From Clostridiales bacterium S5-A14a (lineage in GTDB: Bacteria; Bacillota; Clostridia; Peptostreptococcales; Anaerovoracaceae): DNA of 64,000 nucleotides. The notes under the pieces are model-generated. The model was given only the letters and a program-made list of their open reading frames with translations. It was not told the DNA's origin and did not search any database. Positions 54,423-62,813 of the stretch are shown here, in pieces. Each line of letters begins with the position of its first letter. Positions within the stretch are counted from its first letter, which is position 1. The position numbers and the translations under genes were made by a program. The stretch lies in the NCBI GenBank assembly GCA_000758905.1, contig JRNA01000009.1, positions 1 to 64,000 on the forward strand. The letters are read 5' to 3'.

Positions 54423-55799
54423 TTATCCTCTCCTCTTTAATATACAAATATAAAAACCGTCAGCGCCAAACTCGCCCGTGAAAATTTGTCTTTCATACAT
54501 TACATCAAACTCCTGAGAATAATCTGCATCCAGAAAATTCTTGATCAACTCATCATTCTCATATGGATTAACCGTACATGTTGAGTACAAAATACTTCCT
54601 TCCTGTTTGACATAGCGAGCCGCAAGTTTTAACATACCAAACTGCTGATCTGATAAATTGAAATTGTCCATAGATTTATATCTAATTTCTGGACGCCTTC
54701 TCATTACTCCAAGACCTGAGCATGGCGGATCAAGTATTACCTTATCAAATTTTTTCTCGTATTCTTCTCTATAATCAAGTGCGGAATGGAGATATGCCTG
54801 TAAATTAGATATCTCACATCTTTTCGCATACTTTTGAATCAAATCTATTTTGTGCGGATAAATATCCCATGCTATGATTTTCCCCTTATTTGCGATCTCC
54901 GCAGCTGAAACGGATTTCCCGCCTGGTGCTGAGCACATATCAAGTATGCAATCCTCTGAATTTACGCCAAGCTTATCCACCGCAATTATCGAAGAAAGAT
55001 CTTGAAATGATATATATCCATCACTAAAGGCTTCAGATGATATAGCCTTGGCCTGATCACTAGAATCAATCAAAATAGCACGTTCGCTTTGATCGACTCT
55101 TGTTGCGCCCACATCCTGAGATTTAAGAATTTTAATTGCCATATTCGTATTCGTCAGATTTTTGTTAACCCTTGCAAATAATGGCGCCCTCTCTGATGAC
55201 ATTTCACATATTTCAATCGATTTTTTAATCCCATAACTTTTTTCCCATAAAGCTATTATAGATTTATCAATTGAATACTTTGTACTCAGGGTATCAACAT
55301 CACTACCTTCAGGCGGAGTAAGGCTTTCTTTTGATCGTATTACATTTCTTAAAATCGCGTTAACAAGACCTTCGTAACCTTTGAAACGTTTCTTGGTGAG
55401 ATTGACCATCTCATTGCATATAGCATAGTCTTTGCCCGACTTCATGAAGAGGATTTGATAAAATCCAAGTCTTAAAATATTTCTAATATCATCGGCCTTC
55501 TTCTTAGGATCGCGCTTTAAGAATCTATCAATATAGTAATCCAAAAGAAGTTTATTTTCAAGAGTTCCAAGGACTAAGTTGCGAACAAAGGAACTGTTTA
55601 TTTTTTCTTCACTAGCCTGGCAGTGATCATCATCAGAAAGGTGATTTTCCTCATCCTTCAGTGGAGTTTCACCCTTGCCAATCTCAGCAAGTACAATATT
55701 GCTATAGGCCTTTTCTTTGTCTATCTTCGAAAAAAGATCAAAAGCCAGCTCACGCTCTTTTGTTATCTTGTAGATCTTCAACTTTCGGCTATCTGTCAT
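54423..55799 (-). CDS. rsmB: 16S rRNA (cytosine967-C5) methyltransferase
   Basis: A 458-residue RsmB/Sun with an N-terminal NusB-like helical domain (SFVRNLVLGTLENKLLLDYYI, IRNILRLGFYQILFM, YEGLVNAILRNVIR). The catalytic part has MCSAPGGKSVSAAEIANKG near residue 285, DPPCSGLGVMRRRPEIRYK and the nucleophile-bearing YSTCTVNPYEND. Its start overlaps the yugP stop by 11 bases. All catalytic cysteines are present. Confidence 0.93.
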   Translation of the reverse strand: MTDSRKLKIYKITKERELAFDLFSKIDKEKAYSNIVLAEIGKGETPLKDEENHLSDDDHCQASEEKINSSFVRNLVLGTLENKLLLDYYIDRFLKRDPKKKADDIRNILRLGFYQILFMKSGKDYAICNEMVNLTKKRFKGYEGLVNAILRNVIRSKESLTPPEGSDVDTLSTKYSIDKSIIALWEKSYGIKKSIEICEMSSERAPLFARVNKNLTNTNMAIKILKSQDVGATRVDQSERAILIDSSDQAKAISSEAFSDGYISFQDLSSIIAVDKLGVNSEDCILDMCSAPGGKSVSAAEIANKGKIIAWDIYPHKIDLIQKYAKRCEISNLQAYLHSALDYREEYEKKFDKVILDPPCSGLGVMRRRPEIRYKSMDNFNLSDQQFGMLKLAARYVKQEGSILYSTCTVNPYENDELIKNFLDADYSQEFDVMYERQIFTGEFGADGFYICILKRRG

Positions 55800-56484
55800 T
55801 TCTCATCGCCAAAATTCTAACTAAGTTTGCAACCGAAACAGCAAGTGCTGCAATATATGTCATAGCCGCAGCAGAAAGAACACGCTTTGCCCCTGCAAGT
55901 TCCTCATTCTGCATTATTCCACTAACTTCAAGCTGTTTCAAAGCTCTTCTGCTGGCATCAATCTCAACAGGTAGCGTGATTAAGTGGAATAAAAGTACCA
56001 CAACCATTGCAATTGCAGCTATACTCAGCAATTGACTTCCAAGCTCAGATTGAAAATTATACATAAGTATTATCGCCAAAAAAGTTAGTGGCCAAACTGC
56101 GCGTGAAGCGAGATTTACAAGCGGAACAAATGCGTTCCTAAAAGTAAGTAAAGGAAAACTTTGATGATGCTGTATAGCATGACCCACTTCGTGAGTTGCA
56201 ACACTGACTGCACTGATTGATGTTCCAGCGTATACATCTTGCGAAAGACTAATAACCTTGCTTCTTGGATCATAGTGGTCCGAAAGACTCCCCGGAATTT
56301 GATTTATTGTAACATCTGATATCCCATTAGCTTCAAGCACCATCTTAGCCGCCATTGCACCTGTAATTTGGTTTTTTATATTAACATTTCTATAAGTTGA
56401 AAAAGCATTTTTAACTTTAAATTGCGCAAACATTGCAAAAATAGAAGTGATTACTAACAACATTATCGACAAAGAATAATACAT
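55789..56484 (-). CDS. yugP: YugP-family membrane zinc metallopeptidase
   Basis: A 231-residue membrane peptidase of the Zn_peptidase_2 group. An N-terminal helix is followed by SVATHEVGHAIQHHQSF near residue 113, the HExxH zinc motif, preceded by DHYDPRSKVISLSQDVYAG. Helices near 130-175 and at the C-terminus complete the fold. The substrate is unknown. It is one base downstream of fmt, as is common in clostridia, and has AAAGGAGG upstream. Confidence 0.9.
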   Translation of the reverse strand: MYYSLSIMLLVITSIFAMFAQFKVKNAFSTYRNVNIKNQITGAMAAKMVLEANGISDVTINQIPGSLSDHYDPRSKVISLSQDVYAGTSISAVSVATHEVGHAIQHHQSFPLLTFRNAFVPLVNLASRAVWPLTFLAIILMYNFQSELGSQLLSIAAIAMVVVLLFHLITLPVEIDASRRALKQLEVSGIMQNEELAGAKRVLSAAAMTYIAALAVSVANLVRILAMRNDR

Positions 56485-57477
56485 TTATGCCTCCTTTGCA
56501 TCGAATCTCATTCCTTTGATAATTTTATTTCCCCTGAGAAACTCATCAGTCCTCATTCTTCTTTTACCCGGGGCCTGTATTTCCAAAACTCTTATTCTCT
56601 CGACTCCATCGCTACCACAGGCAATAACAAAGGAATCGTCATCGACATAAACGATTTCACCAGGCTTTGCACCGTCTGATGATGAATTATCTGAATTTAA
56701 TGAACATCCAGAATTCTTGGTAGCATCAGCGAGTTCAAACTTCCAAAATTTATAGGTTTTGTCATCGATATTCGCGAATGTTCCCGGCCATGGATCATAT
56801 GCTCTACACATTCTCTCGATTTCAGCCGCTGACTTTGAAAAATCAATATGCCCATCCTGTTTTTTAATTATTCCACAGAAGGTTGCATCCGAGTGATTTT
56901 GGACCTCCGGATTAATATCATCAAACTCACTGAGCGTCTTAACAAGTAGCTCGGCACCAATTTCAGCCAAATGAGATTCGAGTTCACCTGCAGTTCTTCC
57001 TTCAATGTCAACTTCAACCTTCGAGTACACAGGGCCACTGTCAAGTTCTTCCTCCAGTTTCATTATACTAATACCAGTGGGATCATCTCCATACAAAATA
57101 GCGGTCTGAATGGGTGAGGCTCCTCTTAGTTTAGGTAATAGCGATGCATGAACGTTTATATATCCCTTTCTCGGCATCTCCAAAACTTCTTTTGGTAATA
57201 TCTGACCATAGGCGACAACTATTCCTATATCAGCCTTCTCATGAGCTTTCCTAAGTTTTTCCTTAGCTTCCTCATCATTTCTAAGCTTTACAGGCTGAAT
57301 AACAGGAATCTCATTTGCAATTGCAAGTTCTTTAACGGGCGAACAGATTATTTTCTTTCCTCTATTTTTTCGCCTATCAGGCTGTGTAACCACAAGATCA
57401 ATATTGTGACCGCTCTCTATTAACTTTTTAAGAGAAACCGCTGCAAAATCAGGTGTTCCCATGAATACAATATTCAC
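56485..57477 (-). CDS. fmt: methionyl-tRNA formyltransferase
   Basis: A 330-residue enzyme that formylates initiator Met-tRNA using 10-formyl-THF. Motifs: MGTPDFAAVSLKKLIES, VVTQPDRRKNRGKK, VVAYGQILPKEVLEMPR, NVHASLLPKLRGASPIQTAIL with the catalytic His, EELDSGPV and YDPWPGTFANI. The start is GTG with GGAG eight bases upstream. It lies ten bases after def, as usual. Confidence 0.96.
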   Translation of the reverse strand: MNIVFMGTPDFAAVSLKKLIESGHNIDLVVTQPDRRKNRGKKIICSPVKELAIANEIPVIQPVKLRNDEEAKEKLRKAHEKADIGIVVAYGQILPKEVLEMPRKGYINVHASLLPKLRGASPIQTAILYGDDPTGISIMKLEEELDSGPVYSKVEVDIEGRTAGELESHLAEIGAELLVKTLSEFDDINPEVQNHSDATFCGIIKKQDGHIDFSKSAAEIERMCRAYDPWPGTFANIDDKTYKFWKFELADATKNSGCSLNSDNSSSDGAKPGEIVYVDDDSFVIACGSDGVERIRVLEIQAPGKRRMRTDEFLRGNKIIKGMRFDAKEA

Positions 57478-57487
57478 TGTCTATCTC

Positions 57488-58051
57488 CTATTCTTCCGAT
57501 GAAGATCCCTTACTTGCTGCAGTCTTATCTTCTGATTTAGCTCTTTCAACAGCAGCTTTCTCCGCAGCTTCTTCAGCCAAACGGGTCGCTTCTTCCACCG
57601 TCATCACATCCGTTGCTATATCTGTATATAGTACACCGTTAAGATGATCATTTTCATGGCACATAACCCTAGCCTCGAAATCCTCAAAAGTATATTTATT
57701 CCTCACGCCCTCAAGATCAGTTGCTTCGATTACTATCTTTTGTGGCCTCTTAACAGTCCCTATCATACCCGGTACGCTGAGACAGCCTTCTCTATCGTAA
57801 GTCTCGCCTTCCTGGCTCAAAATCTCAGGGTCAATCATATAATACGGCTCTTCATCCTCATAAGGTTTGGCAATAAACATCCTCCTCATCACTCCAATCT
57901 GTGGAGCTGCTATGCCAACACCATTTTCTTCCTCCATGGTTTCTAACATATCGGAAAGTGTCTCTCGGACTCTATCGTTCACATCACCAACGGGTCTACA
58001 CGTCTTTCTTAAAATTTCATCGCCGTCGACTCTTATTTTTCTTGTCGCCAT
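57488..58051 (-). CDS. def: peptide deformylase
   Basis: A 187-residue metalloenzyme removing the N-formyl group from nascent proteins. The three conserved motifs are present: GVGIAAPQIGV, EGCLSVPG and CHENDHLNGVLY with HExxH in the HENDH form. A C-terminal tail of about 30 residues is acidic and Lys/Ser-rich. GGAGG precedes the ATG. It lies 15 bases after priA. Confidence 0.96.
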   Translation of the reverse strand: MATRKIRVDGDEILRKTCRPVGDVNDRVRETLSDMLETMEEENGVGIAAPQIGVMRRMFIAKPYEDEEPYYMIDPEILSQEGETYDREGCLSVPGMIGTVKRPQKIVIEATDLEGVRNKYTFEDFEARVMCHENDHLNGVLYTDIATDVMTVEEATRLAEEAAEKAAVERAKSEDKTAASKGSSSEE

Positions 58052-58066
58052 ACTTCCTCCAAAATA

Positions 58067-59890
58067 TCAATAAGGGTTAAAGTCGAGCATAATACTCGTT
58101 CCATCCCTATCTTTTGCTAACTTAATACTGAATAAATTGCACGTTCTTACAAGTTTTGATCTAAGCTTTGGCGGACATTTGCACGTTGCAATTACCCTAG
58201 ACTTTTCATCCCCTTGAAACATAACGTCTTCTCTTGGTGATAAAAACTGCAATTCCTTTAATTCGTTTATCCCCGCAATATACTTCAAATACTTATCTAT
58301 TTTTTCTCTGCAGAGTTTTGAATTTTTACCGGAAACAGCAATCTCAACTATATCTGAAAATGGTGGATAATCCATCATTTTTCTCAGCTTTATCTCCCTT
58401 TGATAAAAAACGTCATATCTATTATTGATAGCGGCGTTGATATAAAAGCTGTCACTATCCATTGTCTGGACCAAAACATTTGCATGAAAGTCTCCCCGTC
58501 CTGCTCTTCCTGCAACCTGGGTTATGAGCTGGTAAGTCCTCTCTCCACCTCTGTAGTCGCCTGACCTGATTGAGCTATCAGCAGCTATGATGCCTACAAG
58601 TCCAACATTCTTGTAATCTATGCTTTTTGCAATAATCTGTGTTCCGATCAGAATATCGTGCAAACCTAGTTCATATTCATCCATGATGCTTGAAGCGAGT
58701 TTGCTTTTCGTCGCAATATCCATATCGAGTCTTGCGGCACTATACTCAGGGAAGAGTTTCTCGCAAGCAAGTTCAATTGCCTGTGTAATATCTCTCCTAT
58801 TCGCAAACAAAATAACCTGCCTCTGCGATTCAATTGTTTTGTTGATTTCAGAATATAACCTGCTGCTAATTAGTCCGGCGTTTCCTCCACGGATTTCATC
58901 CCTCATATCGATCAAGTCCATCTTAGGCAGAGGTGCCTTGTTGTATCTTTGTGTCAGTTTCAGCAAGGTATAAATCCCGCTCTCGGCTCTATAATATGAC
59001 ACAACTGACGGCGTAGCAGATCCTAAAATTAGTACCGATTTATTCATCTGTGACATCTTATATGCAATATCGACCGTTTCATATTTTGGTGTCATATCTG
59101 ATTTATATGCATTTTCATGCTCTTCATCCATTATGACTACGCCCAAATTCTTAATTGGAGCAAACAAAGCACTCCTCGTGCCTAGGATAATTTTTGAATC
59201 GCCCTTATAGACCTTCTCCCATTGCAGAAATCTTTGTGATGGGTTAAGTCTGCTGTGGATTACTGATATTACTTCACTGCCGAATCTAGCGACAAGACGC
59301 CTTAAAATTTGATCAATATGCGTAATTTCTGGAACAAGATAAACCGCTGTCTCACCTCTTGAGAGTGACTTTTCAATAGCTCTAAAGTAAACTTCGGTCT
59401 TCCCGCTTCCCGTTACTCCGTGAAGCAAAAAAGTTTTATTTTCTTTAGACTCAATTGACGACAAAATAGTTTTAACCGCAAGGTCCTGCTCATCTGTCAA
59501 TTTACCAATATTCATGCTTTCACTGGCAGTACCATTTAGCATGTCCTGGGTTATTTTTTTCTTTGGTCGCCTGCCCTGAGGAAAAAAAAGCTTGAGTGCA
59601 TCAATTTTCCTAATTGCATATCTTGAAGTCATCCACAACGCAAGATTCACGGCATCTTCTGTCAAACTAAATGCTTCAAATACAGAATCTATTTTTTTAA
59701 TTTTAATATCCGAATTTTCGATTTCTTCTATTTTGCTTTCGGCTACTACAACAGCGATCTTAAGCTTGGTAGATTTGCCGAAATCTACTAGCACAACCGT
59801 GCCGATTTCTAGTTTTGACTCTGATGAATAGGTATATCCTATGTCTGTCATCCTGCTTCGGTTATCTACAACTAGATTATAATAATACAT
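58067..59890 (-). CDS. priA: PriA replication restart helicase, minimal form without WH and zinc domains
   Basis: A 607-residue PriA; homologues run to about 730-800. The 3' DNA-binding domain (MYYYNLVVDNRSRMTDIGYT) is recognisable. Walker A LLHGVTGSGKTEVYF is near residue 150, and VVIMDEEHENAYKSDMTPKY, LILGSATPSVVSYY, ILIGTQIIAKSIDYKNV and ERTYQLITQVAGRAGRG are all present. Two parts are missing: the winged-helix segment is reduced to about 20 residues, and after QVILFANRR the chain goes straight to ELACEKLFP, skipping the eight-cysteine zinc module. The usual KGHD reads KSID. No frameshift is needed to explain it. Context priA-def-fmt supports orthology. Confidence 0.9.
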   Translation of the reverse strand: MYYYNLVVDNRSRMTDIGYTYSSESKLEIGTVVLVDFGKSTKLKIAVVVAESKIEEIENSDIKIKKIDSVFEAFSLTEDAVNLALWMTSRYAIRKIDALKLFFPQGRRPKKKITQDMLNGTASESMNIGKLTDEQDLAVKTILSSIESKENKTFLLHGVTGSGKTEVYFRAIEKSLSRGETAVYLVPEITHIDQILRRLVARFGSEVISVIHSRLNPSQRFLQWEKVYKGDSKIILGTRSALFAPIKNLGVVIMDEEHENAYKSDMTPKYETVDIAYKMSQMNKSVLILGSATPSVVSYYRAESGIYTLLKLTQRYNKAPLPKMDLIDMRDEIRGGNAGLISSRLYSEINKTIESQRQVILFANRRDITQAIELACEKLFPEYSAARLDMDIATKSKLASSIMDEYELGLHDILIGTQIIAKSIDYKNVGLVGIIAADSSIRSGDYRGGERTYQLITQVAGRAGRGDFHANVLVQTMDSDSFYINAAINNRYDVFYQREIKLRKMMDYPPFSDIVEIAVSGKNSKLCREKIDKYLKYIAGINELKELQFLSPREDVMFQGDEKSRVIATCKCPPKLRSKLVRTCNLFSIKLAKDRDGTSIMLDFNPY

Positions 59891-59905
59891 GATATCCTGT
59901 TGCTC

Positions 59906-60919
59906 TTAAAGAAGAATTATGCCGTGTCTGCTGCATTCATCAATCATATCGTTTGGCCAAACTGAAGCCTGAACCTCGCCAATATGCGCCTTCCTCAAGA
60001 AATACATGCATAGCCTGCTCTGGCCGATTCCACCTCCAATTGAGTAAGGGAGTTCATCTGCAAGCACTGCTTTGTGAAAAGAGTGTTCCCTTCTATCGAG
60101 ATTTCCAGATGCAGCTAGTTGTTTCTCCATTGCATCAGCATCAACCCTTATCCCCATAGAAGATATCTCAAATGCTGTCTCAAGCACGTCGTTCCACAAA
60201 ATAATGTCGCCGTTGAGGTCCCAATCATCATAGTCAGGTGACCTACCGTCGTGTTTTTTTCCAGACTTTAGTTTGCCACCAATGCCCTGAATGAAAACAG
60301 CCCCCTTCTCCTTGACTATTTTGTTTTCTCTTTCTTCTGGGCTGATATTCGGAAATGCATCCTCAAGTTCCTGAGATGTAACAAAAAATATTTCGTTTGG
60401 CAATTGTGTTCTTATATTTCGGTATAGTCTGTTTACATAATCTCCGAGATTTTTAATTGAGTTATATATGGTATTTACCGTCTCGTGAAGATACGCTTCA
60501 TTTCGGTCTTCCTTTGTTATAACTTTTTCCCAGTCCCACTGGTCAACGTATACCGAATGTAAATTGTCAAGATCCTCATCGCGCCTTATCGCATTCATGT
60601 CGGTATATATCCCGTGTCCTACAGGGATTTCGTATTTATCCAAGGCCATTCTCTTCCACTTAGCCAAGGACTGAACAATTTCGACTTCAGCCTCATCCAT
60701 ACCTTTGAGTGAAAAAACAACCCTTCTTTCCGTTCCGTTGAGATTGTCGTTAAGCCCTGTCTCCGGCTGAACAAAGAGAGGTGCTGAAACACGCCTGAGC
60801 TGAAGCCCGTATGCCAATTCCTGCTGAAAATAGTCTTTTATTTTTTTTATTGCTCTTTGCGTCTCAATCTGGTCTAGCATTGGGTCGTAGTTTTTGGGAA
60901 TAACTAATCTATTGCTCAT
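59906..60919 (-). CDS. asnA: aspartate--ammonia ligase
   Basis: A 337-residue class-II-tRNA-synthetase-like enzyme making asparagine from aspartate and ammonia. Family-specific stretches: LVIPKNYDPMLDQIETQRAI, LFVQPETGLNDNLNGTERRV, SLAKWKRMALDKYEIPVGHG, SVYVDQWDWEKVI and SIGGGIGQSRLCMYFLRKAHIGEVQ. Its start overlaps queH by 11 bases, so the two are coupled. Length is typical. Confidence 0.96.
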   Translation of the reverse strand: MSNRLVIPKNYDPMLDQIETQRAIKKIKDYFQQELAYGLQLRRVSAPLFVQPETGLNDNLNGTERRVVFSLKGMDEAEVEIVQSLAKWKRMALDKYEIPVGHGIYTDMNAIRRDEDLDNLHSVYVDQWDWEKVITKEDRNEAYLHETVNTIYNSIKNLGDYVNRLYRNIRTQLPNEIFFVTSQELEDAFPNISPEERENKIVKEKGAVFIQGIGGKLKSGKKHDGRSPDYDDWDLNGDIILWNDVLETAFEISSMGIRVDADAMEKQLAASGNLDRREHSFHKAVLADELPYSIGGGIGQSRLCMYFLRKAHIGEVQASVWPNDMIDECSRHGIILL

Positions 60920-61646
60920 TATCTATTTTTCTTCCTTTCTCTTCTTCAGGGCTTTCTTGTTTTTTAGAATTTTGAATTCTCCTTGCATAGTTACAGCCAC
61001 AATAATTTTGTCTATATAAATTGTATTCTTTCGATATTTCTATGCTTTTCTGAAAGCCGGCTTTCTTCTTGAAATCTATATCTAGAAATTGCAGATTGTT
61101 TTCTGAAGCTATATTCTGACCTATCGCCGATATGATCCGGTAATTTTTATGTGGGCTAACCGTAAGTGTGGTTGCAAAAATTTTTATGCCCATTTCCAAT
61201 GCTTTGTGAGCTGTACTTCTGAGTCTCAGTTCAAAACACCTTGGACATCTCATCCCACCTTCTGGTTCATCCTCAAAGCCTTCTGAAATCTTATGAAAAT
61301 CTTCTGGCTTATAATCTCCCTCGACAAAAGAGATATCTAATTTGTTGTCCTTATTATATTTATCTATGAATTCCTTCTGCGTTTTCTTTCTCTTCTCGTA
61401 CTCTTTCGGGTCATCGATATTTGGATTATAAAAATATACTATAATCTCATAATCGTGAGCCAGTCGTTCAATGACAGATGTACTGCAAGGGCCACAGCAG
61501 GAATGCAAAAGAACGGTGGGTTTAACAATCCCCTTATTTCTATCAAACGGCGAGCACAGATCATCAGTCACTTTGTGCTCACAATAGCCTAAACCCTCCA
61601 TTTTTTGTGTCGAAGTCACTTTGTTTTTTATCGATTTTTCAATCAC
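60909..61646 (-). CDS. queH: epoxyqueuosine reductase QueH
   Basis: A 245-residue DUF208/QueH protein that reduces epoxyqueuosine in tRNA to queuosine, the last step of the pathway. Conserved cysteine motifs, which bind Fe-S and metal, are LHSCCGPCSTSVIERL, GGMRCPRCFELRLRSTA and YCGCNYARRIQ. Also present: YFYNPNIDDPKEYEKRKKTQ and TLTVSPHKNYRIISAIG. The GTG start is eight bases after AGGGA. With queA and tgt in the ruv operon, the salvage-dependent end of queuosine synthesis is complete; preQ1 must come from elsewhere, since no queC/D/E/F genes are seen. Confidence 0.95.
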   Translation of the reverse strand: MIEKSIKNKVTSTQKMEGLGYCEHKVTDDLCSPFDRNKGIVKPTVLLHSCCGPCSTSVIERLAHDYEIIVYFYNPNIDDPKEYEKRKKTQKEFIDKYNKDNKLDISFVEGDYKPEDFHKISEGFEDEPEGGMRCPRCFELRLRSTAHKALEMGIKIFATTLTVSPHKNYRIISAIGQNIASENNLQFLDIDFKKKAGFQKSIEISKEYNLYRQNYCGCNYARRIQNSKKQESPEEEKGRKIDNEQ

Positions 61647-61762
61647 TATAGTCGTCCCTTTTCTTACACAATATTCTAAATAATTATATCACAAAAACCC
61701 TTGGCGTTAAAGGTTTGAAATGGTATGATTAGTTATGAAAAAGTGGTCGGAGGAGTCTAAAT

Positions 61763-62695
61763 TTGATAATCGAAAACTTCAAAGGATTGGATCGCCCATT
61801 GATTAACACAATCAGCGATAATTTAAAGAAAGAGTTTGGGCAAAAAACAATTAAACTATCAATAGACGCGGGTTTTACCTGTCCCAACAGAGATGGAAAC
61901 AAGGGCGTTGGTGGATGCATTTTTTGTTCTGAATCTGGTAGCGGCGATATGGCTTCATCAGGCGATAACATTGCTGAGGTCATCGACAAACAAATAGAAA
62001 TTCTTAGTGAAAAATGGCCAAATGCCAAATATATTGCCTACTTTCAGAGCCATACAAACACATATGCACCTGTCAGTATCCTGAGAAAAAAATATTATGA
62101 GGCACTTTCTGATCCTCGCATATCAGGGCTTGCAATTGCAACAAGGCCCGATTGCATAGGTGATGATGTAATCGATCTTCTTTCCGAATTAAATAAAAGG
62201 ACGTTCCTATGGGTCGAACTAGGTCTTCAAACCATACACCCTCCATCTTCAGAGTTCATTAACAGATGTTACGACCTCGATGTCTACGAAGAAGCCGCTC
62301 AAAAGCTACATCATTCCGGTATAAAATTTGTCACACACCTCATACTTGGACTTCCAGGTGAGAGTAGAGAAGATATGGTTGAATCTGTCCGATACGTCTG
62401 CCAGAGCGGTGTTTGGGGCATCAAGCTTCATCTTCTTAATATAACTAAAAATAGCCGCCTTGCGGCTACTCATAGCGATTATATGCCCTTTGATTCGGTT
62501 GACGATTATGTTCAATTTGTATGCGACTTGCTTGAAATCATACCTTCTGACATCGTAATTCATAGGATGACAGCCGATGCACCTAGGAAAACACTAATAT
62601 CTCCACCCTGGAGTTATAAAAAGAGAAGCATACTTAATGGCATCTATCACGAATTATCTCGCAGAGGTTCATTCCAGGGCTGTAAATCCAATTAA
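61763..62695 (+). CDS. TIGR01212-family radical SAM protein (YhcC-like)
   Basis: A 310-residue radical SAM protein. The cluster motif is in SIDAGFTCPNRDGNKGVGGCIFCSE-type sequence: CPNRDG followed by GCIFC, the unusual CX14CXXC spacing of this family. Also typical: YFQSHTNTYAP, LAIATRPDCIGDDVIDLL, WVELGLQTIHPPSSEFIN and HLILGLPGESREDMVES. The start is TTG with GGAGGAG upstream. Its molecular role is unknown; members are often near tRNA or rRNA modification genes. It is divergent from queH. Confidence 0.9.
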   Translation: MIIENFKGLDRPLINTISDNLKKEFGQKTIKLSIDAGFTCPNRDGNKGVGGCIFCSESGSGDMASSGDNIAEVIDKQIEILSEKWPNAKYIAYFQSHTNTYAPVSILRKKYYEALSDPRISGLAIATRPDCIGDDVIDLLSELNKRTFLWVELGLQTIHPPSSEFINRCYDLDVYEEAAQKLHHSGIKFVTHLILGLPGESREDMVESVRYVCQSGVWGIKLHLLNITKNSRLAATHSDYMPFDSVDDYVQFVCDLLEIIPSDIVIHRMTADAPRKTLISPPWSYKKRSILNGIYHELSRRGSFQGCKSN

Positions 62696-62781
62696 TCATT
62701 CTAGTCGAACTATAATTTCAAATTTATAATTACGGCCAATCCATATTCAAATATTTTCATTATCACATCACAAAATAATCA

Positions 62782-62812
62782 GTGCCCGGCTTAACGCACG
62801 GGCACATTTTAA
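62782..62812. terminator. bidirectional terminator between the radical SAM and glucosaminidase genes
   Basis: GTGCCCG (62782-62788) pairs with CGGGCAC (62799-62805), followed by ATTTTAATTTATTT on the plus strand. It closes both convergent genes. Confidence 0.75.
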
Positions 62813-62813
62813 T

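Noticed and set aside
61729-62028. Minus-strand frame opposite the radical SAM gene
   Set aside because: Shadow of the CX14CXXC-containing radical SAM protein; no supporting motif.
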